A program made the position numbers and the translations under genes. Shown in pieces: positions 24,980 to 31,907 of a stretch of 64,000 nt of DNA. Numbering within the stretch: the stretch's first letter is position 1; each line of letters starts with the position of its first letter. Origin of the DNA: DAOULT01 sp964646625. Its GTDB lineage: Bacteria; Chloroflexota; Anaerolineae; CAZYHC01. The DNA lies in NCBI GenBank assembly GCA_964646625.1, contig CAZYHC010000003.1, positions 62,001 to 126,000 on the forward strand, given 5' to 3'. Under the pieces are notes generated by a model. That model was not told the origin of the DNA and searched no databases. It saw only the letters and a list, made by a program, of their open reading frames with translations.

Positions 24980-25951
24980 TTATCTCTCCTTATTCTCTAT
25001 CTCCTGTATCCCTACCACGGCTATCTCGTATCCTGGTTGACGACTAGATACGCTATGCTCGTCCTCTGGCAGATGGATTACTGAAAGAACGTATCTTTCT
25101 GTGCCTATTGTGACTGCTTTGGATTCGCAGAAACAGTAGCCATAGATGGTTTTTCCTAGGTCAATCCAGTCTATCCCCTTGATCGTTGACCCTAGTTCGT
25201 AGACTCGATATATAGAGGTGTCGAGTTCAACGGACTTATCGGGCGGAATAAATGACCCATCCTGTGTACTACAACCCCACTGCACTCGCATCTTTTTAGG
25301 TGGCGGTTGCGGCGTATAGTCTTTGAAGAGAGGCAATTGATCAGGGTGTGGCAAGGCTTTTTCCTCGCTTGGTTTCCATGCCAGCTTCCATAACACAAGC
25401 GCGTGCTGACCTGGTCCAAATCGCACAGCCCGCAATAGTGCTGAGCTCAATGACACATTGTATAATTTGGCTAGCCGTTGTCCAGTCTCGAGAGACACAC
25501 CCCACTGGTTTACATATAGGCGGAAGGTCGAAAGAGGCACCAATAGCTCTGCTGCTCCCTTACCACACAATTTCTCCTTCTGTTTGTCTGAGAACAGCTT
25601 GCGCCTCTGTCCACTCCAACTCGGAGCGGATGACTGCACAGTGAAAAGTAACTCCATTAACTCGTGGGCCTCGGAAAAACGCTGACGAGTAGCTGGATCG
25701 TCGCTATTGATGAATATTATCCCAAGATCGGGTAGAAGAAGACCTGATTGTCCAGACAGTGAAATTCGCCTGGGCATGGGAATGCCGAAGCGGCGAAAGA
25801 TTGGGACAAGGTCAATAGGCGGCTCGTCACTTAAGCCAGCCTCTCTACGCAAGAACTCTGCATATCGAGCTACACCCGAACCGTCAGTCACTTGACCATA
25901 CTGAGCTACGAAAAGCTCGCCAGGATGCAAGTAGTCGCTAGAATCGTCCAT
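24980..25951 (-). CDS. ImmA/IrrE-like metallopeptidase-fold protein with altered zinc motif
   Basis: This 323-residue protein has the ImmA/IrrE core: RRFGIPMPRR, a strand with LGIIFINSDDPATRQRFSEA, the helix AHELMELLF and EKLCGKGAAELLVP. The expected HExxH is here HELME, so the second zinc-binding His is Glu. The protein may be inactive as a protease or may use another ligand. The C-terminal third is a separate domain I cannot name. It lies 20 bp downstream of an XRE repressor gene, the standard regulator-ImmA pairing. Confidence 0.75.
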   Translation of the reverse strand: MDDSSDYLHPGELFVAQYGQVTDGSGVARYAEFLRREAGLSDEPPIDLVPIFRRFGIPMPRRISLSGQSGLLLPDLGIIFINSDDPATRQRFSEAHELMELLFTVQSSAPSWSGQRRKLFSDKQKEKLCGKGAAELLVPLSTFRLYVNQWGVSLETGQRLAKLYNVSLSSALLRAVRFGPGQHALVLWKLAWKPSEEKALPHPDQLPLFKDYTPQPPPKKMRVQWGCSTQDGSFIPPDKSVELDTSIYRVYELGSTIKGIDWIDLGKTIYGYCFCESKAVTIGTERYVLSVIHLPEDEHSVSSRQPGYEIAVVGIQEIENKER

Positions 25952-25971
25952 GGACTATTTCCCCGCTGTTG

Positions 25972-26346
25972 CTATCTTGATAGCATTTTGATAGCATCAT
26001 AGAGCAACTCCCACTCCTCGGGAGTATTTGGCTGCTTGCCCCGATACTGAATCCGTGCCAACATCTCTACATCACCGGCTGGCAAATTGGCTCTGCGAGC
26101 AAATTCGGCCAAACCGGGCGGCAAATTGCTATGATTCCATTGCTCCTCAAAGACATCTGATGTTCTCAACCCTAATTCGGTTACCAACCGTTCCACAATT
26201 TGCCACGATAGATTAGTGGCCGCTCCGCGCTCGATTTGGGACAAGTAGTTGCGCGAGATATCAGTCCTTCTTGCAAGCTCCTCTTGACTCCAACCCTCCT
26301 CTAATCGTCTGGCTCGGACTTTTTGTCCAAATGATGACAAATCCAT
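25972..26346 (-). CDS. XRE-family transcriptional regulator
   Basis: This 124-residue protein has a Cro/CI helix-turn-helix at about residues 5-60 (FGQKVRARRLEEGWSQEELARRTDISRNYLSQIERG). I chose the ATG at 26346, which has GGGAGG six bases upstream, over an in-frame ATG at 26367. It precedes the ImmA/IrrE-like gene and probably represses the promoters at 26403-26431 and 26448-26476 through the dyad at 26425-26444. In phages and ICEs such regulators are cleaved by ImmA. Confidence 0.85.
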   Translation of the reverse strand: MDLSSFGQKVRARRLEEGWSQEELARRTDISRNYLSQIERGAATNLSWQIVERLVTELGLRTSDVFEEQWNHSNLPPGLAEFARRANLPAGDVEMLARIQYRGKQPNTPEEWELLYDAIKMLSR

Positions 26347-26402
26347 AGGTTGCCTCCCTTCCTCCATTGACCAAGCAGCGATTGTATAGATCGTGTAGGT
26401 AA

Positions 26403-26431
26403 ATTATACCACAGACAAATGGCCTCGTCAA
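26403..26431 (-). promoter_or_regulatory. Promoter for the XRE-ImmA pair
   Basis: On the minus strand TTGACG, 17 bp and TATAAT lie about 50 bp upstream of the XRE start. Its -35 falls within the dyad at 26425-26444. Confidence 0.65.
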
Positions 26432-26444
26432 CTGTGGTTGGCGA
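26425..26444. promoter_or_regulatory. Putative XRE operator between divergent promoters
   Basis: TCGTCAAC and GTTGGCGA are 8-bp half-sites separated by TGTG, with one mismatch from perfect symmetry. The dyad covers the -35 of the minus promoter and ends 3 bp before the -35 of the plus promoter. A related half-site, GTTGTCAAC, occurs near 26499. Binding by the adjacent XRE protein is inferred. Confidence 0.5.
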
Positions 26445-26447
26445 GAT

Positions 26448-26476
26448 TTGACAATTACAGAGTTGTGTGCTATAAT
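26448..26476 (+). promoter_or_regulatory. Full-consensus promoter for the 72-aa gene, copy 2
   Basis: TTGACA, 17 bp and TATAAT match consensus at every position. It drives the gene starting at 26549 and probably the YjzC-like gene after it. Confidence 0.75.
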
Positions 26477-26548
26477 AAACATAAGATGACCATTGTAGTT
26501 GTCAACGAGCATTTTTCAAAAAATAAGTCTAGGAAGGAGGTGATAGAC

Positions 26549-26767
26549 ATGGCAAGAAGACCAGGCTCGCCGACTTACGGAAAGCGTTTCGTCGGCAATC
26601 GGAACCATATAGAAGTGCATGACCTGGACAATGAGAAAGTGCTGTGCCAGATCGACGAGATCATTCGGGCTGGACACGCGGTCACTTTCAATCCCGATAC
26701 ACTTGAAGAAGCGCATCGGCAAGGATACGACAACTGTGCGTATTGCCTCGGCTATTCGGTCCGTTAG
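26549..26767 (+). CDS. 72-residue conserved small protein, copy 2
   Basis: The ATG at 26549 follows AGGAAGGAGGTGAT at close spacing. The product starts MARRPGSPTYGKRFVGNRNH and is nearly identical to copy 1, with a CAYC pair near its C-terminus. I do not recognise a family. It is divergent from the XRE gene and has its own consensus promoter. An in-frame upstream extension to 26438 lacks a ribosome site and crosses the promoter, so I reject it. Confidence 0.65.
   Translation: MARRPGSPTYGKRFVGNRNHIEVHDLDNEKVLCQIDEIIRAGHAVTFNPDTLEEAHRQGYDNCAYCLGYSVR
26591..26763 (+). repeat. Right arm of the 173-bp inverted repeat
   Basis: This arm is identical to the reverse complement of 24463-24635. Inversion of the 1.95-kb segment between the arms by homologous recombination would swap the orientation of the XRE-ImmA module. 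Confidence 0.9.
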
Positions 26768-26848
26768 GCCGTTCGGCACCACCAAGGTAGCGATGGCCAG
26801 GCATCGCTACCGATTCAGAATATAATAGCATAAGGAGGTAAAAACTCT

Positions 26849-27046
26849 ATGAGCAAAGATAAGCAAAACACATTCAAACCAGGCGAGCCTGCCCCTCGTT
26901 CAGGCCAGTATGAAATAATCGGGCCACGAGGCGGAAGGACGGGCATTGAGCGCACTGTCGTTAGGGGTGAACCTCTACCCCCTACGCTCCAGCCCGGTCA
27001 ACAGTACATCATCGTAGATCCGACTAAGACTAAAGGCAAAAAATGA
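26849..27046 (+). CDS. YjzC-like small protein
   Basis: This 65-residue protein has the pattern FKPGEPAPRSGQYEIIGPRGG near its start and a Lys-rich end, similar to YjzC-family proteins of unknown function. AAGGAGG lies 10 bp upstream of the ATG. It is 81 bp downstream of the 72-residue gene and probably in the same transcript. Confidence 0.65.
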   Translation: MSKDKQNTFKPGEPAPRSGQYEIIGPRGGRTGIERTVVRGEPLPPTLQPGQQYIIVDPTKTKGKK

Positions 27047-27051
27047 TGGGT

Positions 27052-27101
27052 GAGGGCACAGAGAGTACACCGATCCTGGCTAGGATGCTCTCTATGCCCT
27101 C
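27052..27101. terminator. Hairpin between convergent genes
   Basis: The 14-bp arms GAGGGCACAGAGAG and CTCTCTATGCCCTC pair with one mismatch, and an inner hairpin (ATCCT/AGGAT) lies in the loop. It sits between the YjzC-like gene and the convergent YqeC-MocA gene, so it may serve both. Confidence 0.6.
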
Positions 27102-27137
27102 TCCTGACTTCTCTAACTGTGCAGCACCCCGCGCGTT

Positions 27138-28547
27138 TCATCTGCTGCCCCTATTGTTCATCAGCCTTTGGTAATCGTCGGGGGTGTCGATATCGACCAG
27201 CACTCCTGCCGAAGAAACGGCCACTTCCTCCACTTTGGAGGGGTAGCGGCTGAGGAGGCTGCGCCCTCCCTGGTCGCCCTCCACCTGCATCAGGGCGGGG
27301 AAGAGGGCGCGGTCGAAGAGGACGGGATTGCCGCGCCGCCCCCCATAGGTGGGGACCACGATGAGCCCCCTGGTGCGGCGGTAATGCTCTACTATCTGGG
27401 CGATGACTTCGGCGGTGAGGGCGGGCTGGTCGGCCAGGACGAAAAGGGCAGCCTGGACCTCGGGAGCGACGGCCCTCAGACCGGCCTGCACCGAGGTGCT
27501 CAGGCCGGCCTCCCAGTCCTCGTTGACCACGATCTCAACGTCTCCCTCCTGGAGAGTGGCTTTCATCTCCGAGGCGCGGTGTCCCAGGACTACGATGATC
27601 GGGCTGGCCGACGAGGCCCGGACAACGTCCACCAGGTGCTTGAGCATGGTTTTATCGCCCACCGGCAAGAGCTGTTTGGGGCGCCCCATGCGCTGCGAAG
27701 CTCCGGCCGCCAGCACGATGGCCGCCACGCGGGGCCGGGCTATCTCCAGGGCCGGCCGAGGCGCCCGCAGCGAGGCGATCACCACCCGCCCAATGCGCTC
27801 GTTTTGCAACAAAAGATGGGCCACCTCCCGCGCTCCGGGCGAAGCAACCTCTCCGGCCAGTTGATTCAGGATGGGGATGGCCCGTGCTCCTGGCGGGATG
27901 TCTTTTAGACCGCCTTGCGGATGGCCCAGCACCGCAGCCACTACCCTGGGAGTCACGATCTGGCCTGGGGCGGTCCCGCTCAGGGCGGCCACCTGCTGAA
28001 CGCGATGGACGCGCTCCTCAGTCAGGGGTTGGCCCAGAACGTCGAGGGCGGCCATGGGCACCAGGATGGTGGTGGAAGCCGGCACCACAGGCTCGTAGGG
28101 AGCCGGGGCCTTGAGGGAGCGGTGACGGGCTCCGTCGGCTTCGACCAGGATGAGCGTTTCGGGCAGTCGCGCGGCCAGGCGATCCACCACAGCCGGCGAG
28201 ATGCCCTTGAGTTTATTGGAGCGGACGGGAAAGGGATAAGCCTCATCCTCATGGGGGTCTATCTCTGTCAAACGTCGCCCGGCCAGGATAATCCTGGGGT
28301 AGCGACCGAGCAAATGGGGTACGTTTTCCAGAATGGCTTCCTGGCTTTCGCTCAGCAACAGATATTCATCCTGCGCGGGAATGGGTTCCAAAATCCTGGT
28401 GGTAGTGGTGAAGATAGCTCCCCGGCCCCATTCCCCGGCCAGACGTAAGGCGGCGGTGGTTTTGCCGCCCGCCCCGACGAAGGCGATAACCTCACCTTTT
28501 CCTTTGCGGATATCCAGCGCTTCCAGCAGAGACATAGATCGTGCCAT
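27138..28547 (-). CDS. YqeC-MocA fusion, selenium/molybdenum hydroxylase accessory protein
   Basis: The N-terminal ~250 residues match YqeC, a P-loop protein linked to selenium-dependent molybdenum hydroxylases (VIAFVGAGGKTTAALRLAGE near residue 20, LILVEADGARHRSLKAP near residue 130). The C-terminal ~200 residues are a MobA/MocA-type nucleotidyltransferase (IVLAAGASQRMGRPKQLLPVGDKTMLKH, FVLADQPALTAEV), which activates molybdopterin with CTP or GTP. The natural fusion supports joint action in maturing a labile-selenium molybdoenzyme, none of which is in the window. The promoter at 28553-28581 implies a leaderless transcript. Confidence 0.85.
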   Translation of the reverse strand: MARSMSLLEALDIRKGKGEVIAFVGAGGKTTAALRLAGEWGRGAIFTTTTRILEPIPAQDEYLLLSESQEAILENVPHLLGRYPRIILAGRRLTEIDPHEDEAYPFPVRSNKLKGISPAVVDRLAARLPETLILVEADGARHRSLKAPAPYEPVVPASTTILVPMAALDVLGQPLTEERVHRVQQVAALSGTAPGQIVTPRVVAAVLGHPQGGLKDIPPGARAIPILNQLAGEVASPGAREVAHLLLQNERIGRVVIASLRAPRPALEIARPRVAAIVLAAGASQRMGRPKQLLPVGDKTMLKHLVDVVRASSASPIIVVLGHRASEMKATLQEGDVEIVVNEDWEAGLSTSVQAGLRAVAPEVQAALFVLADQPALTAEVIAQIVEHYRRTRGLIVVPTYGGRRGNPVLFDRALFPALMQVEGDQGGRSLLSRYPSKVEEVAVSSAGVLVDIDTPDDYQRLMNNRGSR

Positions 28548-28552
28548 AGCTT

Positions 28553-28581
28553 ATTATACAGTAAAATCACATTACTTACAA
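28553..28581 (-). promoter_or_regulatory. Promoter of the YqeC-MocA gene
   Basis: On the minus strand TTGTAA, 17 bp and TATAAT end 6 bp before the ATG at 28547, so the mRNA would start at the codon itself. Confidence 0.55.
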
Positions 28582-28650
28582 TTCCTGATCTGGCAAGAGG
28601 TCTGTCCAGGATTTCAGGCAGGAGAGCGGGTTTCTTCAGAAAAGCGCCAG

Positions 28651-28716
28651 GCCCCCGTCTCGGGGGCGACTCAGGGACGAAACAGCTTGTTTGGACCGCC
28701 CTCGGGGACGAGGGCG
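28651..28716. other. Paired GC-rich hairpins in the 28548-28905 intergenic region
   Basis: Two strong hairpins lie 29 bp apart: GCCCCCG-TCT-CGGGGGC (28651-28667) and CGCCCTCG-GGGA-CGAGGGCG (28697-28716). They sit upstream of the plus-strand promoter at 28765-28793, so they are not in that mRNA leader. They may belong to a small RNA, a terminator pair or a protein-binding region. No known RNA family was recognised. Confidence 0.4.
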
Positions 28717-28764
28717 ATGAGCAGTCGCCACAATTTCTGGGTGCCCCCCTCTGCAATATGCACC

Positions 28765-28793
28765 TTTACTAAACGCCCTGATCGTGATATAAT
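28765..28793 (+). promoter_or_regulatory. Promoter of the clamp-like gene
   Basis: TTTACT, 17 bp and TATAAT would start a leader of about 105 nt before the ATG at 28906. Confidence 0.5.
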
Positions 28794-28848
28794 ATAGAAA
28801 AGTAGAGTTTCACTGAGCCCGATTATCAGGTGACGTCCGCCGCAGTCC

Positions 28849-28868
28849 CGCCGGGAGTTTTCCCGGCG
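28849..28868 (+). other. Leader hairpin upstream of the clamp-like gene
   Basis: The perfect 8-bp arms CGCCGGGA and TCCCGGCG with a GTTT loop lie in the predicted 5' leader, 37 bp before the ATG. They could act in attenuation or mRNA stability. There is no U-tract directly after the stem. Confidence 0.45.
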
Positions 28869-28905
28869 AGCCCCCATGGGCTTAAAACAGAAGAGAGGTA
28901 GCACC

Positions 28906-29676
28906 ATGGCCCGCAAGAGTTTTTTTCTGGACGGCAGGGTCCTGTGGCTTGGTGTTCAGTGGGCCTCCTCCCGCACCGACGAATCTATTCTCTGCATCAT
29001 CAAAAACGATACCATAACCTTCGTAGCTGTGAGCGGTCTGCGTCTGGTCGTGTCCTGGCGGTTCCGGCTAGAGAATAAGCTGGGGGATGGGGCAGTTTTC
29101 ATGATCCCGCCTATAATTGCCAGTTTCCTTTCGGCAGAGGCGGTGCAAAACCACCTGGAGATCGAGGTAAATAACAGCACGGTGTCGGTTATTACCCGCG
29201 ATGAGTTTGGGAAGTACGAGTTGAGGTGGAATTCCAATTCCTCCAGTCTCAATCCTCCACAAGAATTCGCTCTGATGTTGCCCCCCCCTGCCCATCTCCT
29301 GGAAGTAGATTACGTGAAGATGTCCGATGCAGCGCACAAAGCGGTAGCGAAGCTGGCGGAGATGGAATCCGAAGTGCACCGCGACAAGCTGGCCATCCTG
29401 GTCGATTTTGGCCCCGGCCGGCTGGGCATCGACGGCAGGGATATCGAGAGCGGGCCCAGCGCCCAGTATTACTTTGACCCTCGCCTCATCATCCGTGCTC
29501 TGGAATTCCTCAAAGCGGAGAGGATCAAGGTCGGCTTTACTGAGCTAACCAATAAAAATAGAGCCATCATGTCCATCGTCGCCGACTACCAGGACTGGCT
29601 GGTGCACTGCGCTCTGTTGTCCATTGGCCTCGATACCCAGAAGCTCTATCCCCTGCCGCCGGGCCGAAACCGGTGA
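28906..29676 (+). CDS. Sliding-clamp-like hypothetical protein
   Basis: This 256-residue product starts at the ATG at 28906, which has AGAGAGGT seven bases upstream. An in-frame ATG at 28876 lacks such a site. The sequence alternates strands and short helices. Its C-terminal part (YYFDPRLIIRALEFLKAERIKVGF) resembles the last repeat of DNA polymerase III beta clamps, and FMIPPIIASFLS recalls an earlier repeat. It is shorter than a three-domain clamp (~370 residues), so it may be a two-domain relative. I am not sure of this assignment. Confidence 0.5.
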   Translation: MARKSFFLDGRVLWLGVQWASSRTDESILCIIKNDTITFVAVSGLRLVVSWRFRLENKLGDGAVFMIPPIIASFLSAEAVQNHLEIEVNNSTVSVITRDEFGKYELRWNSNSSSLNPPQEFALMLPPPAHLLEVDYVKMSDAAHKAVAKLAEMESEVHRDKLAILVDFGPGRLGIDGRDIESGPSAQYYFDPRLIIRALEFLKAERIKVGFTELTNKNRAIMSIVADYQDWLVHCALLSIGLDTQKLYPLPPGRNR

Positions 29677-29852
29677 CGCAGAGGCTTCAGAAGGCGGGAA
29701 AGCAACGGCATTACGCGCTAAAGAGAGGATGGTTAGAAGGTCGAGGCTGCTCTGGTGCGGGGAGAAGCCAGCAGAGCATTGATCGACTGCAAAAACTGGT
29801 GTTCCTAATTTTTGATTTTACCAGGTGTAGCAAGCGGTCACCACTATCTTGG

Positions 29853-29897
29853 AACGGATTTAACGGATCGCACCGTATTATATCCGTTAAATCCGTT
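29853..29897. repeat. 16-bp perfect inverted repeat in the 29677-30008 gap
   Basis: The arms AACGGATTTAACGGAT (29853-29868) and its complement (29882-29897) enclose a 13-nt loop. It may terminate transcription from the clamp-like gene, though it lies 177 bp after the stop. Related ACGGATTT units recur at 43245-43300. The rest of this 332-bp gap shows no supported gene. Confidence 0.6.
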
Positions 29898-29929
29898 TTC
29901 TAATCCGTTGGCCGCTGGCCCCATCGCTA

Positions 29930-29958
29930 TTGTCAAGAAGAGGGAAAGCTGGTATAAT
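29930..29958 (+). promoter_or_regulatory. Promoter of the GNAT gene
   Basis: TTGTCA, 17 bp and TATAAT lie about 50 bp upstream of the chosen ATG at 30009. Confidence 0.65.
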
Positions 29959-30008
29959 GACTAAATAATGCGTCTATCATGCCGCTTACACCAGAAAGGG
30001 GGATGTCA

Positions 30009-30428
30009 ATGCATATCAGGGATTTCGTGCCAGAGGATGCGGAACAGTTGGTGGAAATTCTCAAAGCTAATCAACAGTTTGGGCATCCCGAGATCGATGG
30101 CCCGGAAGCCATGCAACGTGTCCTCAATTGTTCGGGAGTGGAGTTCCTTGTGGCCGAAGAGGACGGACGAGCAGTGGGACTGATCCGAGGCATCTACGAC
30201 GGTTCGCGCGCCATTATCTACATTCTGTCGGTACATCCTCGCTACCAGCACCGTGGGATCGGCACCGCCCTGGTACGCGAGATCGCCGAAAGATTTAAGG
30301 CCAGAGGAGCCTCCAGCCTGGCCGCCACCGTGCCCGGCAATCTACCTTTCTGGAAAAAGCTTTCCTTTCGACAGACTACTCGCATCATGTTCGCTTATCC
30401 CATTGATGACGTTATCCCCAAAGAATAG
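30009..30428 (+). CDS. GNAT-family N-acetyltransferase
   Basis: This 139-residue acetyltransferase has the acetyl-CoA binding motif ILSVHPRYQHRGIGTALVREIAERFKARG near residues 70-98. I chose the ATG at 30009 because AAAGGGGG lies six bases upstream. In-frame ATGs at 29979 and 30003 are poorly spaced. The acceptor substrate is unknown. It lies 50 bp upstream of a response-regulator gene. Confidence 0.88.
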   Translation: MHIRDFVPEDAEQLVEILKANQQFGHPEIDGPEAMQRVLNCSGVEFLVAEEDGRAVGLIRGIYDGSRAIIYILSVHPRYQHRGIGTALVREIAERFKARGASSLAATVPGNLPFWKKLSFRQTTRIMFAYPIDDVIPKE

Positions 30429-30478
30429 GAACCAAACTTTGCGCTGGATGGTCGATATGTTGACGAAGGAAAAGCTCC

Positions 30479-31159
30479 ATGACTTGGCAAATCATGCTGG
30501 TTGACGACGACTATGACGTAGTAGAAATGAACAGGTCCTTTCTGGAAGGATTGGGGTACTCCGTTTTGTGCGCCTACGATGGTGAGGAATGTATGGAAAA
30601 ACTGGCCGAGGAGAAAGTCGATCTGCTTATCCTGGATGTCCGGTTGCCCGGCATAGACGGCTTCGAGGTATGCCGACGCATCCGCGCTAACCCCGACACC
30701 AGCCGTCTGGGGGTCATCATGCTGACCGCCAAGAAAGCGGTGCAGGATAAAGTGACGGGCCTGGAGGTCGGGGCCGACGATTATCTGACCAAACCATTCG
30801 ACATGCCCGAACTGTTGGCCAGGGTCAAAGCCCAGTTGCGTCTCAGGGAACTCCAGGAAAGGTTAATAGAAATGGAAAAAGTGGCTACCATCGGCCAGAT
30901 GGCTATCACGCTGAGCCACGAGATCAGCAACCCCCTGACCAGCATCATATGGCACACTCGCCTGCTGCAAGAGGAGTTCAAGAACCACCAGAACGTTCCG
31001 GAGGGGAGCCTGGTTTCCCTGGAAACCATCATCGAGGATGCCCGGCGTATCGAAAAGGCGCTGAAACGGCTACGCCAGATTAGCAAACCTGTGGTGACTG
31101 ACTATACCTCAGACGCCAAAATGATCGACCTGCGCCAATCGCTTACTAACGACGAGTGA
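30479..31159 (+). CDS. Receiver domain plus histidine-kinase dimerisation domain, no ATPase
   Basis: Residues 1-125 are a full receiver domain (LVDDDYDVV acidic pocket, phospho-acceptor Asp in LLILDVRLPG, Thr in MLTAKK, Lys in LTKPFD). Residues 135-210 are a HisKA-type two-helix hairpin with the H-box TLSHEISNPLTSI. The HATPase_c domain that normally follows is missing, and the frame ends with an ordinary stop. It could act as a phosphotransfer hub or dominant partner rather than a kinase. It is followed 31 bp later by an OmpR-type regulator. Confidence 0.82.
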   Translation: MTWQIMLVDDDYDVVEMNRSFLEGLGYSVLCAYDGEECMEKLAEEKVDLLILDVRLPGIDGFEVCRRIRANPDTSRLGVIMLTAKKAVQDKVTGLEVGADDYLTKPFDMPELLARVKAQLRLRELQERLIEMEKVATIGQMAITLSHEISNPLTSIIWHTRLLQEEFKNHQNVPEGSLVSLETIIEDARRIEKALKRLRQISKPVVTDYTSDAKMIDLRQSLTNDE

Positions 31160-31190
31160 CACTTTAATTATGTAAACTATCCCGACCACC

Positions 31191-31907
31191 ATGTATTCTA
31201 TGCAAGAGATCGTGCCCAAAGAAGAGGTTAAAATTCTGCTGGTAGACGATGACGAAGGTCTGCTTAAGCTGGTAAGCTTAACCCTTCGTGGCGAGGGTTA
31301 TCAGGTATACACCGCCTCCAGCGGCCAGAAGGCCCTTCAGGTCATCCTGAAGAAACAAATAGACCTGGTCATTCTCGATGTCATGATGCCAGGCATAGAC
31401 GGCTGGGAAACCTGTTACCGCATTCGACAGGTATCCGATGTCCCCATCATCATGCTGACCGCCAGAAGCGCTTTGCCGGATAGGCTGCAGGGTCTCTCCA
31501 CCGGCGCTGACGACTATCTGGCCAAACCTTTTAACATCGAAGAACTGTTGCTGCGGGTGCAGGCCGTACTCAGACGAACCTTTTGGCGCCCTCATATAGA
31601 AAAACCCTTGCGTTACGACGATGGCAACCTGATGATCAACATCATCAACCACGAAGTTACACGGCAAGGGCAACCAGTGGAGCTCACCATTCTAGAATTC
31701 AAACTGCTGGCTTTTCTGGTCAAAAATATGGGCCACGTGCTGAACAACCAGTCTATATTGTCCGAGGTATGGGGCGAGGAATACGTCAGCGAAAATCATT
31801 ACGTGAAAGTGCACATCCGTCACCTGCGGCAGAAGCTCGAAGATAACCCCAAAAAACCACGTTACATCGTCACGGTGCGGGGAGTAGGCTATCGTTTCCG
31901 GGGATGA
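31191..31907 (+). CDS. OmpR/PhoB-family response regulator
   Basis: This 238-residue protein has a receiver domain (LLVDDDEGLLKLV, LVILDVMMPGIDGWE, MLTARSALPDR, YLAKPFN) and a C-terminal winged helix (LTILEFKLLAFLVKNMGHVLNNQSIL, VHIRHLRQKLEDNPKKPRYIVTVRGVGYRF). It is a transcription factor activated by phosphorylation. The upstream gene carries a receiver and a His-containing hairpin and may donate or shuttle the phosphate. No complete sensor kinase is in the window. The target genes are unknown. Confidence 0.92.
   Translation: MYSMQEIVPKEEVKILLVDDDEGLLKLVSLTLRGEGYQVYTASSGQKALQVILKKQIDLVILDVMMPGIDGWETCYRIRQVSDVPIIMLTARSALPDRLQGLSTGADDYLAKPFNIEELLLRVQAVLRRTFWRPHIEKPLRYDDGNLMINIINHEVTRQGQPVELTILEFKLLAFLVKNMGHVLNNQSILSEVWGEEYVSENHYVKVHIRHLRQKLEDNPKKPRYIVTVRGVGYRFRG

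Noticed and set aside
26438..26548. In-frame N-terminal extension of the 72-residue protein copy 2
   Set aside because: It would run through a full-consensus promoter. The ATG at 26549 has a near-perfect ribosome site and matches copy 1.
29673..29903. 76-codon plus-strand frame after the clamp-like gene
   Set aside because: Its end lies in an inverted repeat, it lacks a ribosome site, and the residue mix is not protein-like.
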